A stretch of DNA of 64,000 nucleotides from Prionace glauca (GCA_037974335.1 CM075759.1:26019487-26083486); one strand, 5' to 3'; positions 35,437 to 47,500 are shown, numbered from the stretch's first letter. Numbers and translations: made by a program. The notes: generated by a model from the sequence alone, not told the origin.

Positions 35437-36215
35437 AAGAATTGGTAGGAATAATAGCAAAGTGGACTATTATTTGAATGAGAAAATATTGCAGCATGCT
35501 GCTCTGCAGAGGAACCTGTGTGTCCTTGTGCATGAATCATAAAAAACAAATGGTTTGCAAGTGCAGCAGGTAATTAATAAGGTAAATGGATTTTTGTCCT
35601 TCATTGCTAGAAGGATGGAGATTTCCTTTTTTAAAGAAGGTTATTTTGCAGCTGTATAAGGTGCTTATGAGGCCACAACTAGAGTAACGTGTACAGAGTT
35701 CCCTCTTACTTGATAAAGAATATACTGTCACTGGAGGGGTTGCAGAGGAGATTCACTAGTTGGAACCCGAAGTTGAGAGTGTTGGATTATGAGCAGAGAC
35801 TGAGAAGAGTGGGACTATACTCATGGGAATTCAGAAGAATGGAGGAGATCTTACAGAAACATATAAGATTATGAAGGAAAACGTTAAGATAGAAGCAGGG
35901 AAGCTGTTTCCATTGGCAGGCAAATCTAGAAATAGCCACCATGGCCTCAGAATAAAGGGGGGGGGGATATATTTAGGACTGATCTGAGGAGGAACTTCTT
36001 CACACAATGGGTTGCAAATCTGTGGAATTCCCTGCTCAGTGAAACAGTTGAGCCTACCCCAATGAATTGTTTTAAGGCAAGTGCATATTAATTTTTTGAA
36101 CAGTAAATGAAATAAGGGTTATTGTGCTGAGTGATGGAGCTGAGTCCATGAAAAGATCAGCTATGATCTTTAGAAGGTGGAGCAGGCTCGAAGCCCACTA
36201 CACCCCAATTCTAAT
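35437..36215 (+). mobile_element. CR1 LINE 3' part, decayed
   Basis: Plus strand: VGRNNSKVDYYLNEK-like text near 35445, the LARMEISF-like stretch, LEGLQRRFTSWNPKLRVLDY and LRRVGLYSWEFRRM. Frames are broken; the 3' end is diverged. Confidence 0.7.
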
Positions 36216-38330
36216 GTTGTCTTCTTCACATCTGACAACACGCTTGCCCTACGTCAACACAGTTTTAATTTGACTTTCATTCCCCTGCAAAAGACGCACA
36301 GTGCTGTATTTTCATTGCCGTCAGCCGTGTTATTTTGTTTTTGTGATTTTAACTGGTGTGAATTTGTACAGCTGAATTTATAATCCCCATTCAGATTCAT
36401 ATTTTTAATAGATTATTCTGAATATATTTCTCCCATTAAGATGCAGCATCTGATTCTTCGTGATGCCTAAATGAACTTACCCTCGATTTGTCAACTGCAC
36501 ACGTTTGTTCATTGTGGCTGTTGGGTGCTGATATAATTCCTCTCTATTCTCTCAACTCGAAATTTGGAAGTTGTCTTTTTATAACCTGATTTCATTTTGT
36601 ATATGGACATGATCAAGGGCAGAGAACGTGGTAGTGATGCTTGTGGAAAACCATTTCCCATATTCGGTATATCTGATAAAATTCTCTTTTCATCCATGTT
36701 TTTTCTCTAACAAGCATAATATTCATTGTGCTGTTTGCCAGTGAAATGTTTTGAACTGATATTAGAATGGGACTGTTATGTTACAGACTAGATCGGCCTT
36801 TGGAAATAAAAAGCAAACTTCTTGACATCATTTTTGCAAATCTAATCTACAATGACTGGTTATTATTTATCGATAACCACACAGATACTTTTGGAATGGC
36901 TGCTGATGCTGTTTATCATGTTCTCAATGTTTATTATATGTTTGTTCTAATTATTCCACCACTCAGACTGATTGACTGTCTTTTAGTTCTTTCAATTGTT
37001 CCAGCTTTTATAAACATGAAGCAGCATTTGCTGCTTTCCAAAGATATGCTGATGATATGGTGGTGTTATGATGTCCAGTGTGGATATGAGGAATGGTCAT
37101 AGTTCTCAGTGTGGACTCTTGGAGTACGGGTTCCCCTACTGAGCAAGCGGGGACTCCCTAATAGGGATGGAGCAGCAGCAGTTTAATAACTGCAGTCACT
37201 GCAAGAACCTTGCAGTGTTGTTCTCGGGGATTTGAATTGTAAACTGGAGCTGCAAATGCAGAAACCCATTCACTGTGAACTATTCACTGTAAATAGAGGG
37301 TATTGGTGATGGAAAACTGGCTTCATTGAAATCATTACATTCAGGAGACGAGAAGTTAAAATAATTTTTTTCTTCCCTACGGACAAACTTCAACATCAAG
37401 GCGTGTAATTCTCTTCAGGAATGAATATAAAGTGTCTTTCTTTGTGAAATTAAGCCGATGATATCAGCATAGAATATGACACCCAATAAGCAGAGTACAG
37501 GCAGTGTTTTTTTTTCTCTCTTGCTCTTAATATTCAGGGATATGACAAGCAAAATGTAACCATGCTGATGGCGTTTGGGGTCTCAGTCGCCCGATGAACA
37601 CTTTGACCTGTCCAGGTGCCTTTGACTTTTGGTTAAGGATTTGGTAGACTTCATTCTACCTATGATCTGAAGTCCTATATTTACCCTAAAAATACCGTTT
37701 TAACAGAATATTGCCAATCACTGGATAATCTGTCAATGATTATTTGACTGGCTTGTGACACTGCGAATTTGTTCTCATAAACGATATGTTTCTAGATTCA
37801 TTGGAATTAACAGGACGACAGCTCAAAACATATTATTGAGAAAACCCAACCTCGATCTAACAAAGATCTTTCAGATAACTGCATCACTGGAAAATGCAGA
37901 GAATATCACAGATAGAGAGAGAGAGAGAGAGCTAGCTCCGAACATGGCAGAAGAGGTTTCCTATATAAGACTGAACGTTGAGTCCTGGAATGCACCTCAG
38001 TTGTGAGTTGTGAGGACCAATTTCCGTATTGGCTGAACCGGTGTTTGGGGTCACGCTCATTAAGAGTGCGGGGGATCTCAGCCAATTTCAAACTATTGAC
38101 CTGTAACTCAAGAGTTGCTGAGTTGGTTTGAAGAAAAACTGACCTTAAAGAAGGACGGCCTGTTATTGGGTTGCTTCTTGTGTGATGTAATGTCTAAGCT
38201 GAACGATTTACTGATGTTATTGACCATGTTGCTTCTGTGGTGCCAGAATTACTAACAGCGGATGTTTCAATAATAGAGGCGATTTAAGATGAAGGGAGTG
38301 GATGATGAGCTGTGCAAACTGATCCTGAGT
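36216..38330. other. Intron of gene 3, nothing recognised
   Basis: One open frame of 111 codons at 36767-37102 shows no family resemblance. A short GAGA run lies at 37913-37931. No repeat family recognised. Confidence 0.4.
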
Positions 38331-38334
38331 GAAT

Positions 38335-38942
38335 CCAATTCTTATGTCTTATAACACATGGAGTGTTATGGTAAGGTTATATAAGACATTGGTGCGACCT
38401 AGTTTAGAGTATTGTGTACAGTTTTGGTCACCTAGTTACAGGAAGGATGTAAATAAGGTTGAAAGAGTGCAGAGAAGGTTCACAAGGAACTTGCCAGGAC
38501 TTGAGAAGCTGAGTTACAGAGAGAGATTGAATTCTCTGGAGTGTAGAAGAATGAGGGGAGATTTGATAGAGTTGTATAAGATTTTGATGGGTATAGATAG
38601 AGTGAGTGCAAACAGGCTTTTTCCACTGAGGCTCGGGGAGAAACAGAAACAGAGTGCATGGGTTAAGGGTGAAAGGAGAAAAGTTGAAAGGGAATATTGG
38701 GGGGGGGGGGGCTTCTTCTCGCAGAGAGTGCTGGGAATGTGGAATGAGCTGCCGGATAAAGTGGTAAAGGCGGAGTCACTTTAACATTTAAGGATAAAAA
38801 CTTGGACGGGTTCATGGATGAGAGGGGTGTGGAGGGATATGGTCCAGGTGCAGGTCAGTGGGAGTAGGCAAAAAAATGGTTCAGCACAGACAAGAAGGGC
38901 CAGAAGGCCTGTTTCTGAGCTGTAATTTTCTATGGTTCTATG
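38335..38942 (+). mobile_element. CR1 LINE 3' part with octamer tail
   Basis: Plus strand, open for about 150 codons: KTLVRPSLEYCVQFWSPSYR, ERVQRRFTRNLPGLEKLSYR, FFSQRVLGMWNELPDKVV. A G run lies at 38700-38711. The 3' end reads CTATGGTTCTATGG, the CR1 8-bp tail. Confidence 0.82.
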
Positions 38943-40140
38943 GAATTTGTTCCTGTAAAAGTGCAGATGCTGAGCGGGAGAGTTGGTGCTTAGTGTCAAT
39001 CTGTCTCTGATCAGGAATCTGTTGATGCAGCGAGCTCTGACACCAGTGGCTTTCTTGATCCTGAGGGCTTCTGATTCCATACAGACTTGTAATTCTGTTC
39101 AGTGGGATTGATGCTAAGGGGGTTCTGAGTGTGTGTAATTAATCCAGCAGGGAGTGTGCAAGGCAGTTACTGAACCCAGGTGGAGATCTGACCCTGTGAG
39201 AAATCGGATTCATCAAGATTTATTAGCCCATTGGATCTGAATCTGGAGAGTAACACTCCTTTCAATGCATTGGAACTAATCTTGGGCCGTGTAGCCAAAA
39301 CCAACAGGCATGTTTAGATCCGTGTATATTCTGATCCTCACCGGGATCAATCATACAGAATGTTGGCACCCACCATCTGCCTGATGCTGTGGGTGAAGCT
39401 TCTGATAAATGAACCCCACGGTTTATTCCGAATGTTTAAATCTTCCTGTGTCGTCGGCCCAGTAGAGAATATATCGCCGAGGAGAATGTGTTCTGTGCAC
39501 CAACTGTATTCTGTCTTCATTTCCATCTCTATCTAGTTAAGAACCTGACCACTGATACTGATGATTACAAAGTTTAGTTGCAATAATAATCCTGCTGGGA
39601 AGTCAATGGAGTGAAACTATCCTCTGTGGGATTATGACTGAATGCCTCTCAGTCAGAATCCCTCCCAATAGTTATCTGTGTGGATTACAGTAATAGTGAT
39701 GTGTGTTCCAAATCCATCCATCGTCTAATCCCAGTAACTCAAATAGGATTGGATAACCGGGTGTTCGGATGAATGATGTTTCTGATTGTATGACTTGGTG
39801 TCTTCATGTAACACAAGTTCATTGGTAAAAATGTGACCTTCCAGCGTTAAAACCGCTTGACAGATCTAGTCAGAGATCCAATATTTTCAAAAAGATTAAG
39901 TCATCAAGTTGCCACACGGGAGTACCTGTGTGTGTGATGCCAAAAACAAGTCCCTTAAATTGGCAGTTGAACTGACTATAAATGTATTTGTCTCACGCAC
40001 AGAGTTTGTAGATTTTTGAACTCTGAGGATGCCGATTCCCCACCCTTTTGCTGTGACAAACCTTTTCCATTATGCATAAGTCAAATAATAAGAATATGTA
40101 ATTCGTAATTGGGTATATTTCCCCGTCTGTGTTCTTTTTA
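38943..40140. other. Intron of gene 3, nothing recognised
   Basis: No gene or repeat family recognised. Confidence 0.4.
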
Positions 40141-40143
40141 CAG

Positions 40144-41057
40144 TGAATTTACTCGGAATTCTGATCCTGTCCCGGAGACAGTGCGGCCTCTCATTCTGCA
40201 CTACTTGTTACCTCATCACCATGGGAGCGGCAGATCTGGTGGTCATTATCATTGTCATCATACTGACCTACATCAATCGTTATTATTTTCCTGTGAGTTT
40301 TCTGTACATCACCCCTGTGTGTTCTTCCCATGCTGTTTTAACGGGTGCAGTGAGGGACTGTTCTGTCTGGTTCACCGTCGCATTCTCATTTGATCGATTT
40401 GTGGCAATTTGTTGCCAGAACCTGAAGACAAAGTATTGCACTGGGAAAACTGCAGCTGCCATTTTAACAACAGCAAGCATTTTACTCTTCTTAAAAAACG
40501 TTCCCTTCTACTTTACATTTACACCGATATTTATATTCCAAAACGTGCCCTGGGGCTGCAAAGCAATGGTACGCACGTTTTATGATCCTCGATGGGTTGG
40601 GTTTCAATGGTTTGATCACGTTACAAATCCATTGCTGCCATTTGTTTTAATTCTGCTGATCAACACTCTGACAGTCAGATACATATTACGAAGCAGTCAA
40701 GTCCGTAAGGGACTGAGGACTCAATTTAACAGAGAAAATAACAAAGACCCAGAGATTGAAAACAGAAGGAAGTCTATAATTTTACTCTTCGCCATATCTG
40801 GCACCTTCATACTGTTGTGGTCAATCAATGTCATTCAATTTATATGTGTTAAAGTTATAGGAATATTTTCCCTGAACAATGTTGTATGTGTATTAGAAGC
40901 TGTTGGAAATATGCTGCTCAATTTAAATTGCTGCACCAACACTTTTATTTACATGGTCACTCAGCCCAAGTTCAGAGAACAAATCAAGTTTGCATTGAAA
41001 AATCCAATCACATCAATTGCAGCGAGACTCCGGTCACCCCGGAGTTTGTGTTACTGA
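40144..41057 (+). CDS. GPR139-like class A receptor, gene 3, exon 2
   Basis: Last coding exon of gene 3, after a 6.4-kb intron; acceptor TTTTTACAG ends at 40143. It is open for 303 codons to TGA at 41055-41057, giving a 325-residue receptor. Visible are NLLGILIL (end of TM1), GAADLVV in TM2 with Asp52, TM3 Cys81 and DRF at 105-107, ECL2 Cys in WGCKAM, a long TM5 (NPLLPFVLILLINTLTV), RRKS at the base of TM6 with FILLWS, and NTFIY in TM7 in place of NPxxY. It has no stop where gene 2 has its TGA (ENRRKS). It would be a plasma-membrane receptor; ligand unknown. It is the most divergent of the three in TM4-ECL2, so ligand preference may differ. Confidence 0.88.
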
Positions 41058-41372
41058 ATGACAGCGGGTCAATGAATCAGGAAGCTTCATTTCACCTCTA
41101 CCACCCCCTTAAACCAGTCAAGTGATGGTCCCAGCAGGAAACATTCACCCTGGACACTCCTTCACTCCCCAGCCTCAGGTTAAAGGCTCCCGAAAGAATG
41201 ATTGTGGAATCCCTTTTGGAATCTGTCAGGAAATGTTTTACTGGACAGGAGGGGAACTTTCCCTGAAGAGTTTGTCTGCGATGAGAACAGACTGGGAAAG
41301 TGATTCAAATCATTAATATTGAATTTTCTTGCCGGTTTAACATTCTCACTTGCTTTGAAAGAGTTAAAAGAA

Positions 41373-41378
41373 AATAAA
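41373..41378 (+). promoter_or_regulatory. Candidate poly(A) signal AATAAA of gene 3
   Basis: AATAAA lies about 315 bases after the gene 3 stop, with T-rich sequence following. Supported by position only. Confidence 0.35.
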
Positions 41379-41399
41379 ACATACCAAGTTTATTTGACT

Positions 41400-42610
41400 C
41401 TATATTGGACCAACACTTTGCTACTTTCAAATTTTTAGGAGAATACTTTGTTCCTCCAGCATTTTGAATCTCAGGAACATCTTACATGTTTTCTTCCCAC
41501 AGACAGTATTAAAACTATTAGTAGATTTACTTTAAGGACGTATTTTTCTACTAATTCCCATCAGCTTGTCCGTTTCCTATTTTTCTGCTTCCCTGAATGT
41601 AAGTCTCTGTTCCAAAGACTGACCACAAAGATTCAGATGTTACAAAATTATTTTTTTAATATGTAACTGCTGGGACAATCTATCATTCTGGGGTGAACAT
41701 TCTCTGTGGAACACTCATGCCAACTGTCTGAAACTTACCCCATGATCAGCTTTCAGCCTGGATCAGACCTGATTAATGCATCCACTCTCTCTTTCAGCCT
41801 CTGACTCAAATGTGACTGAACTGAGTATTTGTTACAACCTTTGAGACAAATGAGATGCCCTGCTCCGCCCATGACTCGATAGGCAATCATCTGTTTTCTA
41901 AATTACCAAATAACTCTAAACCACCCAACAAGTAATCGTTGTTTTGATCATTCTGACAATGAATCATAGTTTACATATTGACAATTAATAATACTTCAAT
42001 TATTGTGTTTTTGGTTATAATGCAATGAATAAACTAATATACTTAATCTATTCTTTCCTGGCGTCTCTGATGTAAAAGAGAACAACGTTCACTGTTATGA
42101 AGCTTTCTTTACCCTGGAGTTGCACCATGTTACAAACATGACTTATTTCATCTCCCCAAAGCAAAGACAATGCTATCCAGAATAGAATTTACTCTGTTTA
42201 TTGTATTTAGTTCTATTCAAAGCTTCTTCATCATGATTAATTGCGCTACAACACTGGCAACGAGAATAAATCTCTTCACTCTTTAGAATTTGGAATTCTG
42301 GCCTGCTTTTTCTTTCCAGAAAATGTTTAACTACAAAACCACAGATCCATCCTTCCTCTTTACGTATATCAAATTGAGTCAGTTGTCTGATTGGCTGCAT
42401 GATACGTAGCTCACAGAAACAATTCCTTATCCACTCTATGAATCTCCCATCGTGGCTGCCCTTTGCTAAATTGATTAATGCAGTCGATATGTTTGCTTAA
42501 ATCAACTGAAACCTCTTGCCCTTGTTGGGAATATTTGTCTCTGTCTCTGTATCGGTGTGTCTCTGTATCTGTGTGTCCCTCTCTGTATTTCTCCCTGTGT
42601 TTATGTCAGA
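41400..42610. other. Downstream of gene 3, nothing recognised
   Basis: AT-rich; weak frames only; a CTCTGT-rich patch at 42535-42600. Confidence 0.4.
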
Positions 42611-42612
42611 GA

Positions 42613-42984
42613 ATACTGGGAGAGGTTTAGGGCAGAGATTACTGATACAAGGCCCAGATTGTAATAACTGGGAGAGGTTTAGAGCAAAGATTACTGATAC
42701 AAGGCCCAGATTGTAATAACTGAGAGAGGTTTAGAGCAGAGATTACTGATACAAGGCCCAGATTGTAATAACTGAGAGAAGTTTAGGGCAGCGATTACCA
42801 ATACAGGGCCCAGATTGTAGTAACTGGGGAAGGTTTAGGGCGGAGATTACTGATACAAGGCCCAGATTGTAATACCTGAGAGAGGTTTAGGGCAGAGATT
42901 ACTGATACAAGGCCCAGAGTCTAATAACTGAGAGAGGTTTAGGGCCGGAGATTACTGATACAAGGCTCAGATTGTAATGATTGA
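42613..42984. repeat. 52-bp tandem repeat, about 7 units
   Basis: Units contain GAGAGGTTTAGGGCAGAGAT, then TACTGATACAAGGCCCAGAT and TGTAATAACTG, with a few percent divergence and one 1-base insertion near 42945. Confidence 0.93.
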
Positions 42985-43221
42985 GATGGGTCCCCTTCAC
43001 CACATCAGAGATGCAGAGTTTGCATCTCTCGGTTATATTGGAAGTCAGTGACAATGTCCAATTTCAGGATAAATGACTTTTAACCTTGGACTGCAGCATT
43101 GATTTAATGTAGAACTGAACAATGACCATCATTGAGATTTACCTGAACAGGTCAACAAATATCCCATTGATTTCTGAATAATTATCCCAACATTTGCAAA
43201 GTCTCTTTTTCTCATTTGTGT

Positions 43222-43520
43222 GTAAAATCCCGACAGTACAGGGGGAGGCCATTCGGTCCATCAAGTCTGCACTAACCACTATCCCATCCATGCCCTGTCC
43301 TCATAACCCACACATTTACCCTGCAACTCTCACTGTCACTAAAGCACGACCAATCAACCTATTCCGTACATCTTTGAACAGTGGGAGGAAACCGGAGGAC
43401 CCAGAGAAAACCCACACAGACATGGGGAGAACATGCAAACTCCACACAGTCAGACGAGGCCAGAATTGAACCAAGTCCCTTTGAGGCAGCAGTGTGAACC
43501 AGTGTGCGACGGTGGTGCCA
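43222..43520 (-). mobile_element. tRNA-derived SINE, near full length
   Basis: Minus strand, head at 43520, GGTTCAATTCTGGCC box, middle CCATGTCTGTGTGGGTTTTC, and a LINE-like tail with AATGGCCTCCCCCTGTACTG near 43230-43255. Confidence 0.75.
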
Positions 43521-43559
43521 GTATCTGGTGGTTGTTCACAGTGGCAATGGGACAATGTT

Positions 43560-44110
43560 AAATGGACAGTTTAGTCGGATTAGATAACCATTTGGATTTA
43601 CTGAAGTGTTTCCAGGGCTGGGGAATTGTGGTGATGAGGAAAGGCTGGATTGGCAAAGTTTGTTTCCCCAGAGCAGAGGAGGCTGAGGGAGACTGAACTG
43701 AGGTGTCCAAAATTATGAGGGAGCCAAGACAGGGTGGATAGAAAAGGCTTGTTTCCCCTGAGCAGAGAGAGGTCACTTATTGTGGGTGGGTGGGGATGTG
43801 GGAGATGGGAGAGAGGTTAGTGGGGGCTGCACAGATATAAAGTGATTGGTGGAAGGATTAGAGGGGGCATTAGAAGAAGGTTCTCATTCAAGTGATGGTG
43901 GGTGTGTGGAATTCACTGCCTAAACTGATGGTTCAGACAGAAATCTCTCGGCTCACTCACCTCACACACAGATCTATAGCTGAAATGCTGGAACCTGTAG
44001 TAACAGGGGCTAAGGATTGGATCACTGGAATGTGGGATTAGAATGAAGGGCTAGCCTTTATTTCCCAAGCTGGTGAAGATGTGATGGGCTGAATGGCCTC
44101 TGTCTGTGCC
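43560..44110 (+). mobile_element. Diverged CR1-like LINE 3' part
   Basis: Plus strand carries decayed RT C-terminal text (GVWNSLPKL near 43908-43935) and ends GGGCTGAATGGCCTCTGTCT, a LINE 3' end motif. Many frame breaks. Confidence 0.5.
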
Positions 44111-44344
44111 ACAACCTTTTCCCAGCTTTCTGTTAGCCCTATTGGTGGGCAGAATGGAAGAGTGAGCTGGTCTTTAGTTAGTAACAAGAGCAGGAGTGAT
44201 GGAAAATGTTGAGGCAAAGCTGTTTTTTTTCTGATTTCCACCACTCCCCACATCAAGGTGAGTTAGAAGTCAACCCACAACCCCCAGCAGCCCCCCCCCC
44301 CCCACGCCCACCTGTCCTGTGTTCCCTCCAAATACACTTGCCTG

Positions 44345-45140
44345 AGTGGCAGCACATTAGCACAGTGGTTTGCACTGCAGCCTCCTAGTGCCAGGGACCC
44401 ATGTTCAATTCCATTGTCTGTGTGGGGTTTTCATGTTCCTCCCATATAGAGTCATAGAGGTTTACAGCATGGAAACAGGCCCTTCAGCCCAACTGCTCCA
44501 TGCTGCCCTTTTTTAAAAAAAACCCTAAATTAATCCCAATTGCTTGTATTTGGCCCATATCCCTCTGTACCCATCACACTCATGTAACTGTCTAAATGCA
44601 TTTTAAAAGACAAAGTTGTACCCATCTCTATGACTGCATCTGGCAGCTTGTTCCATACACTCACCACCCTCTGTGTGGAAAAAAAAATCTCCTCCGGACA
44701 CTTTTGTATCTTAAACGTAGGCCCTCTAGTTTTAGACTCCTCTAACTTTGGGAAAAGATATTGACTATCGAGCTGATCTGTGCCCCTCATTATTTTATAG
44801 AACTCTATAAGATCACCCCTCAGCCTCCAACGCTCCAGTAAAAAAAGTCAGTCTATCCAGCTTCTCCTTACAACTCAATCCATCAAGTCCCAGTAGCATC
44901 CTAGTAAATCTTTTCTGCACTCTTTCGAGTTTAATAATATCCTTTCTATAATAGGGTGACCAGAATATCTGTGGGGTCTGAAAGATGGGCAGGTTAGGTG
45001 GATTGACCATGCTAAATGCTCCCTTAATGTCCAAAGATGTGAAGGTTAGGGGGATTCGAGAGTAATGTGGGGTTACGGGAATAGGGTAAAATGTTCTGTT
45101 GACATAGATTTGATGCACTGTCGGGATTTTATGATTTTAA
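44345..45140 (+). mobile_element. tRNA-derived SINE split by a CR1 insertion
   Basis: The SINE 5' part lies at 44345-44449 (GCACAGTGGTTTGCACTGC, then TTCCATTGTCTGTGTGGGG). Its remainder resumes at 44967 (GGTTAGGTGGATTGACCATG) and runs to about 45140 with a LINE-like tail. The gap is filled by a minus-strand CR1. Confidence 0.7.
44450..44966 (-). mobile_element. CR1 LINE 3' fragment inserted in a SINE
   Basis: Minus strand; 3' end near 44450 (plus strand AGAGTCATAGAGG), then the FSTQRVVSVWNKLPDAVIEM region and LERVQKRFTRMLLGLDGLSC. 5'-truncated in the RT C-terminus. Confidence 0.78.
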
Positions 45141-45191
45141 TTGGGGGGGGGCGGGGGTGGTAATTTGATATCTGGGGGTGAGTGTTGCAAC

Positions 45192-45483
45192 ACAGTGGCA
45201 CGGTGGTTACCATTGCTGCCTCTCAGCGCTAGGGCCCCAAATTCGATTCCCGGCCTGGGTCACTGTCTGTGTGGACTTTGCACATTCTCCCTATGTCTGC
45301 ATGGGTTTCCTCCAGATGCTCTGGTTTCCTCCAGCAGTCCGAAAGATGTGCTGGTTAGATGCATTGGCCATGCTAAATTCTCCATCAGTGTTTCCGAACA
45401 GGAAAGTGGCAACTAGGGTATTTTCACAGGATTTGCATTGCAGTGTTAATGTAAGCCGACTTATTAGTGACACTAATAAATAA
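45192..45483 (+). mobile_element. tRNA-derived SINE, full-length-like
   Basis: AGTGGCACGGTGGTTACC head, AATTCGATTCCCGGCC B box, fixed middle, and a tail with CACTAATAAATAAACTTAAA. Confidence 0.8.
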
Positions 45484-45639
45484 ACTTAAACTGCAGGTCA
45501 AGGTGCCGCTGTGACAATGCACCCTCTTGTTTAAACACTCTGCAGTGCTGAGACTGGGGAGAGGAGTGAACAACAGGGAGCAGCATTGCAGCTTCTCTCC
45601 CCCCATTGAAACTGGGATTGTTGCTCCATCTGCTGCACC

Positions 45640-45740
45640 TCCCCACCACATCCACTGGGGGCCATCTGGACAATGGGCTGCAGGCAGGCCTCACTGCGCC
45701 TGCGCCACAATCACACCCACGGCCGGTGGCGGCCATCTTT
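45640..45740. promoter_or_regulatory. CpG-rich promoter-like segment, left part
   Basis: CTGCGCCTGCGCCA resembles an NRF1 site, and GGCGGCCATCTTTC a YY1 site (core CCATCTT). It continues at 46961 after a CR1. No transcript start can be placed. Confidence 0.5.
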
Positions 45741-46960
45741 CATAAGAACATAAGAACATAAGAAATAGGAGCAGGAGTAGGCCATCTGGCCCTTCGAGCC
45801 TGCCCCGCCATTCAATAAGATCATGGCTGATCTGTCGTGACTCAGCTCCACCTTCCCGCCCTCTCCCCATAACCCTTAATCCCTTCTCTTATCAAAAACC
45901 CATCAACCCGTTTCTTAAAAATATTTAGCGAGGCAGCCTCCACCACTTCAACGGGCAGAGAATTCCAGAGATTCACCACCCTTTGAGTGAAGAAGTTCCT
46001 CCTCAAGTCTGTTCTAAACCGCCCCCCCTTTATCTTGAGGCTGTGCCCCCTAGTCCTACTGTCTTTTTTGAGCGGGAACAGTCTCTCCACCTCTATCCTA
46101 TCCATCCCATTCATCATCTTATACGTCTCAATGAGATCTCCCCTCATTCTTCTAAACTCTAACGAGTACAAGCCTAGTTTATTCAGCCTCTCCTCATAGC
46201 TCAATCCCCTCAACTCCGGTATCAGCCGAGTAAACCTCCTCTGCACTCCCTCCAGGGCCAAAACATCCTTGCGCAGGTGCGGCGCCCAAAACTGCACACA
46301 GTACTCCAGCTGCGGCCTCACCAATGCCCTATACAGCTGCAGCAAGACCTCCCTACTTTTATATTCAATCCCCTTCGCTATGAAGGCCAGCATCCCATTC
46401 GCCTTCCTGACCACCTGCTGCACCTGCAAGCTGGGTTTTTGCGACTCATGCACAAGGACCCCGAGGTCCCTCTGCACCGTCGCCTGCTGCAGTTTTTCGC
46501 CCCGTAAGTAATAGTCCTTCCTACCATTCTTCCTACCAAAGTGGACCACCTCACACTTGCCAACATTGAATTCCATTTGCCATTTCCTGGCCCATTCGCC
46601 CAGCCTATTTAGATCCTTCTGCAGACTCTCCACACCCTCCGCACAATTTGCCTTTCCCCCAATCTTGGTGTCATCAGCAAATTTCGACACCCTGCACTCG
46701 GTTCCCTCCTCCAGATCATCTATATAAATGGTAAATAGCTGAGGCCCCAGCACCGACCCCTGGGGCACCCCACTAGTCACCAACCGCCAATCCGAATAGC
46801 ATCCATTGACCCCCACTCTCTGCCTCCTATTTGACAACCAATCCTCTATCCACGCTAACACCCTACCCCCAACTCCATGTCCCCTGACCTTCTGCAATAA
46901 CCTCTTGTGAGGTACCTTGTCAAACGCCTTCTGAAAATCCAGAAAGACCACATCCACTTT
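45741..46960 (-). mobile_element. CR1 LINE, young 5'-truncated copy with open RT frame
   Basis: Minus strand; three TTCTTATG octamers end the element at 45741. The frame is open for about 370 codons from the truncation to the natural stop: VDVVFLDFQKAFDKVPH, SGVPQGSVLGPQLF, the catalytic SKFADDTKIGG, LVRPQLEYCVQFWAPHLR, and FFTQRVVNLWNSLPVEVV. The endonuclease and RT N-terminus are missing, so it cannot act on its own. A possible 5-bp target duplication CTTTC flanks it. Freedom from stops suggests recent insertion. Confidence 0.88.
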
Positions 46961-47060
46961 CGTTGCCAAGGGAGACAGCGGCGGCCATCTTGAGCTGCCA
47001 GGGGAGACGGCGTTCCGCGCGCTGCACTCTGGGGGAATTCCCTCCTGCACATGCGCCCAG
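46961..47060. promoter_or_regulatory. CpG-rich promoter-like segment, right part
   Basis: Contains GGCGGCCATCTTGAG (YY1-like), GGCGTTCCGCGCGC and CACATGCGCCCA. Joined to the left part it would form a compact CpG cluster of about 200 bp. Confidence 0.5.
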
Positions 47061-47339
47061 ACAGTTCCATTTGAATCTTTTAATATGTTGAATCTTGATG
47101 ATTATTATTCACATCCTCACCCGTCAGACTTTCGGTTCCTTCTCCATTCGGGAAAATCATTTCTGTTTTTTATTGCGTCTGTTTTTCAATCGCACTGGGA
47201 AAATACTACAGCACATGCGCGGTTCCGCCGTCTGTCTCTTTATAAAAATATGTATTTTATTAAATTTTAATTCCGCTCCTGGCGGGATTTCCGGATGGGA
47301 ATTTCTCTCACTTTCTACATTTCTGAACCGTCGCTTTTT

Positions 47340-47500
47340 CCTCGACGGGGGAGGGGCTGATGGTGACGTCACGGGAACATGGCGGTTGGCCCCGCCTCTC
47401 TGATGTTCCGCCAATGAGCAGCGGCCGGGCCGGAGTGGACAAGAGGTGACACTGGGCGGAGCAGCGCCCGGGCGTGTTACAGCGACCCCCGGTGGTCAGG
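47340..47500. promoter_or_regulatory. CpG island-like promoter with CRE, YY1, GC-box and CCAAT motifs
   Basis: Within 120 bp: TGACGTCA (full CRE), AACATGGCGG (YY1-like), CCCCGCCTC (Sp1-like), GCCAATGAG (CCAAT box), and a CG-rich run to about 47480. No TATA box. The driven gene is not visible; a first exon may start here, with the rest outside the window or in unrecognised sequence at 47500-47760. Confidence 0.55.

Noticed and set aside
36767-37102. 111-codon frame in the gene 3 intron
   Set aside because: No resemblance to receptor exons or known families.
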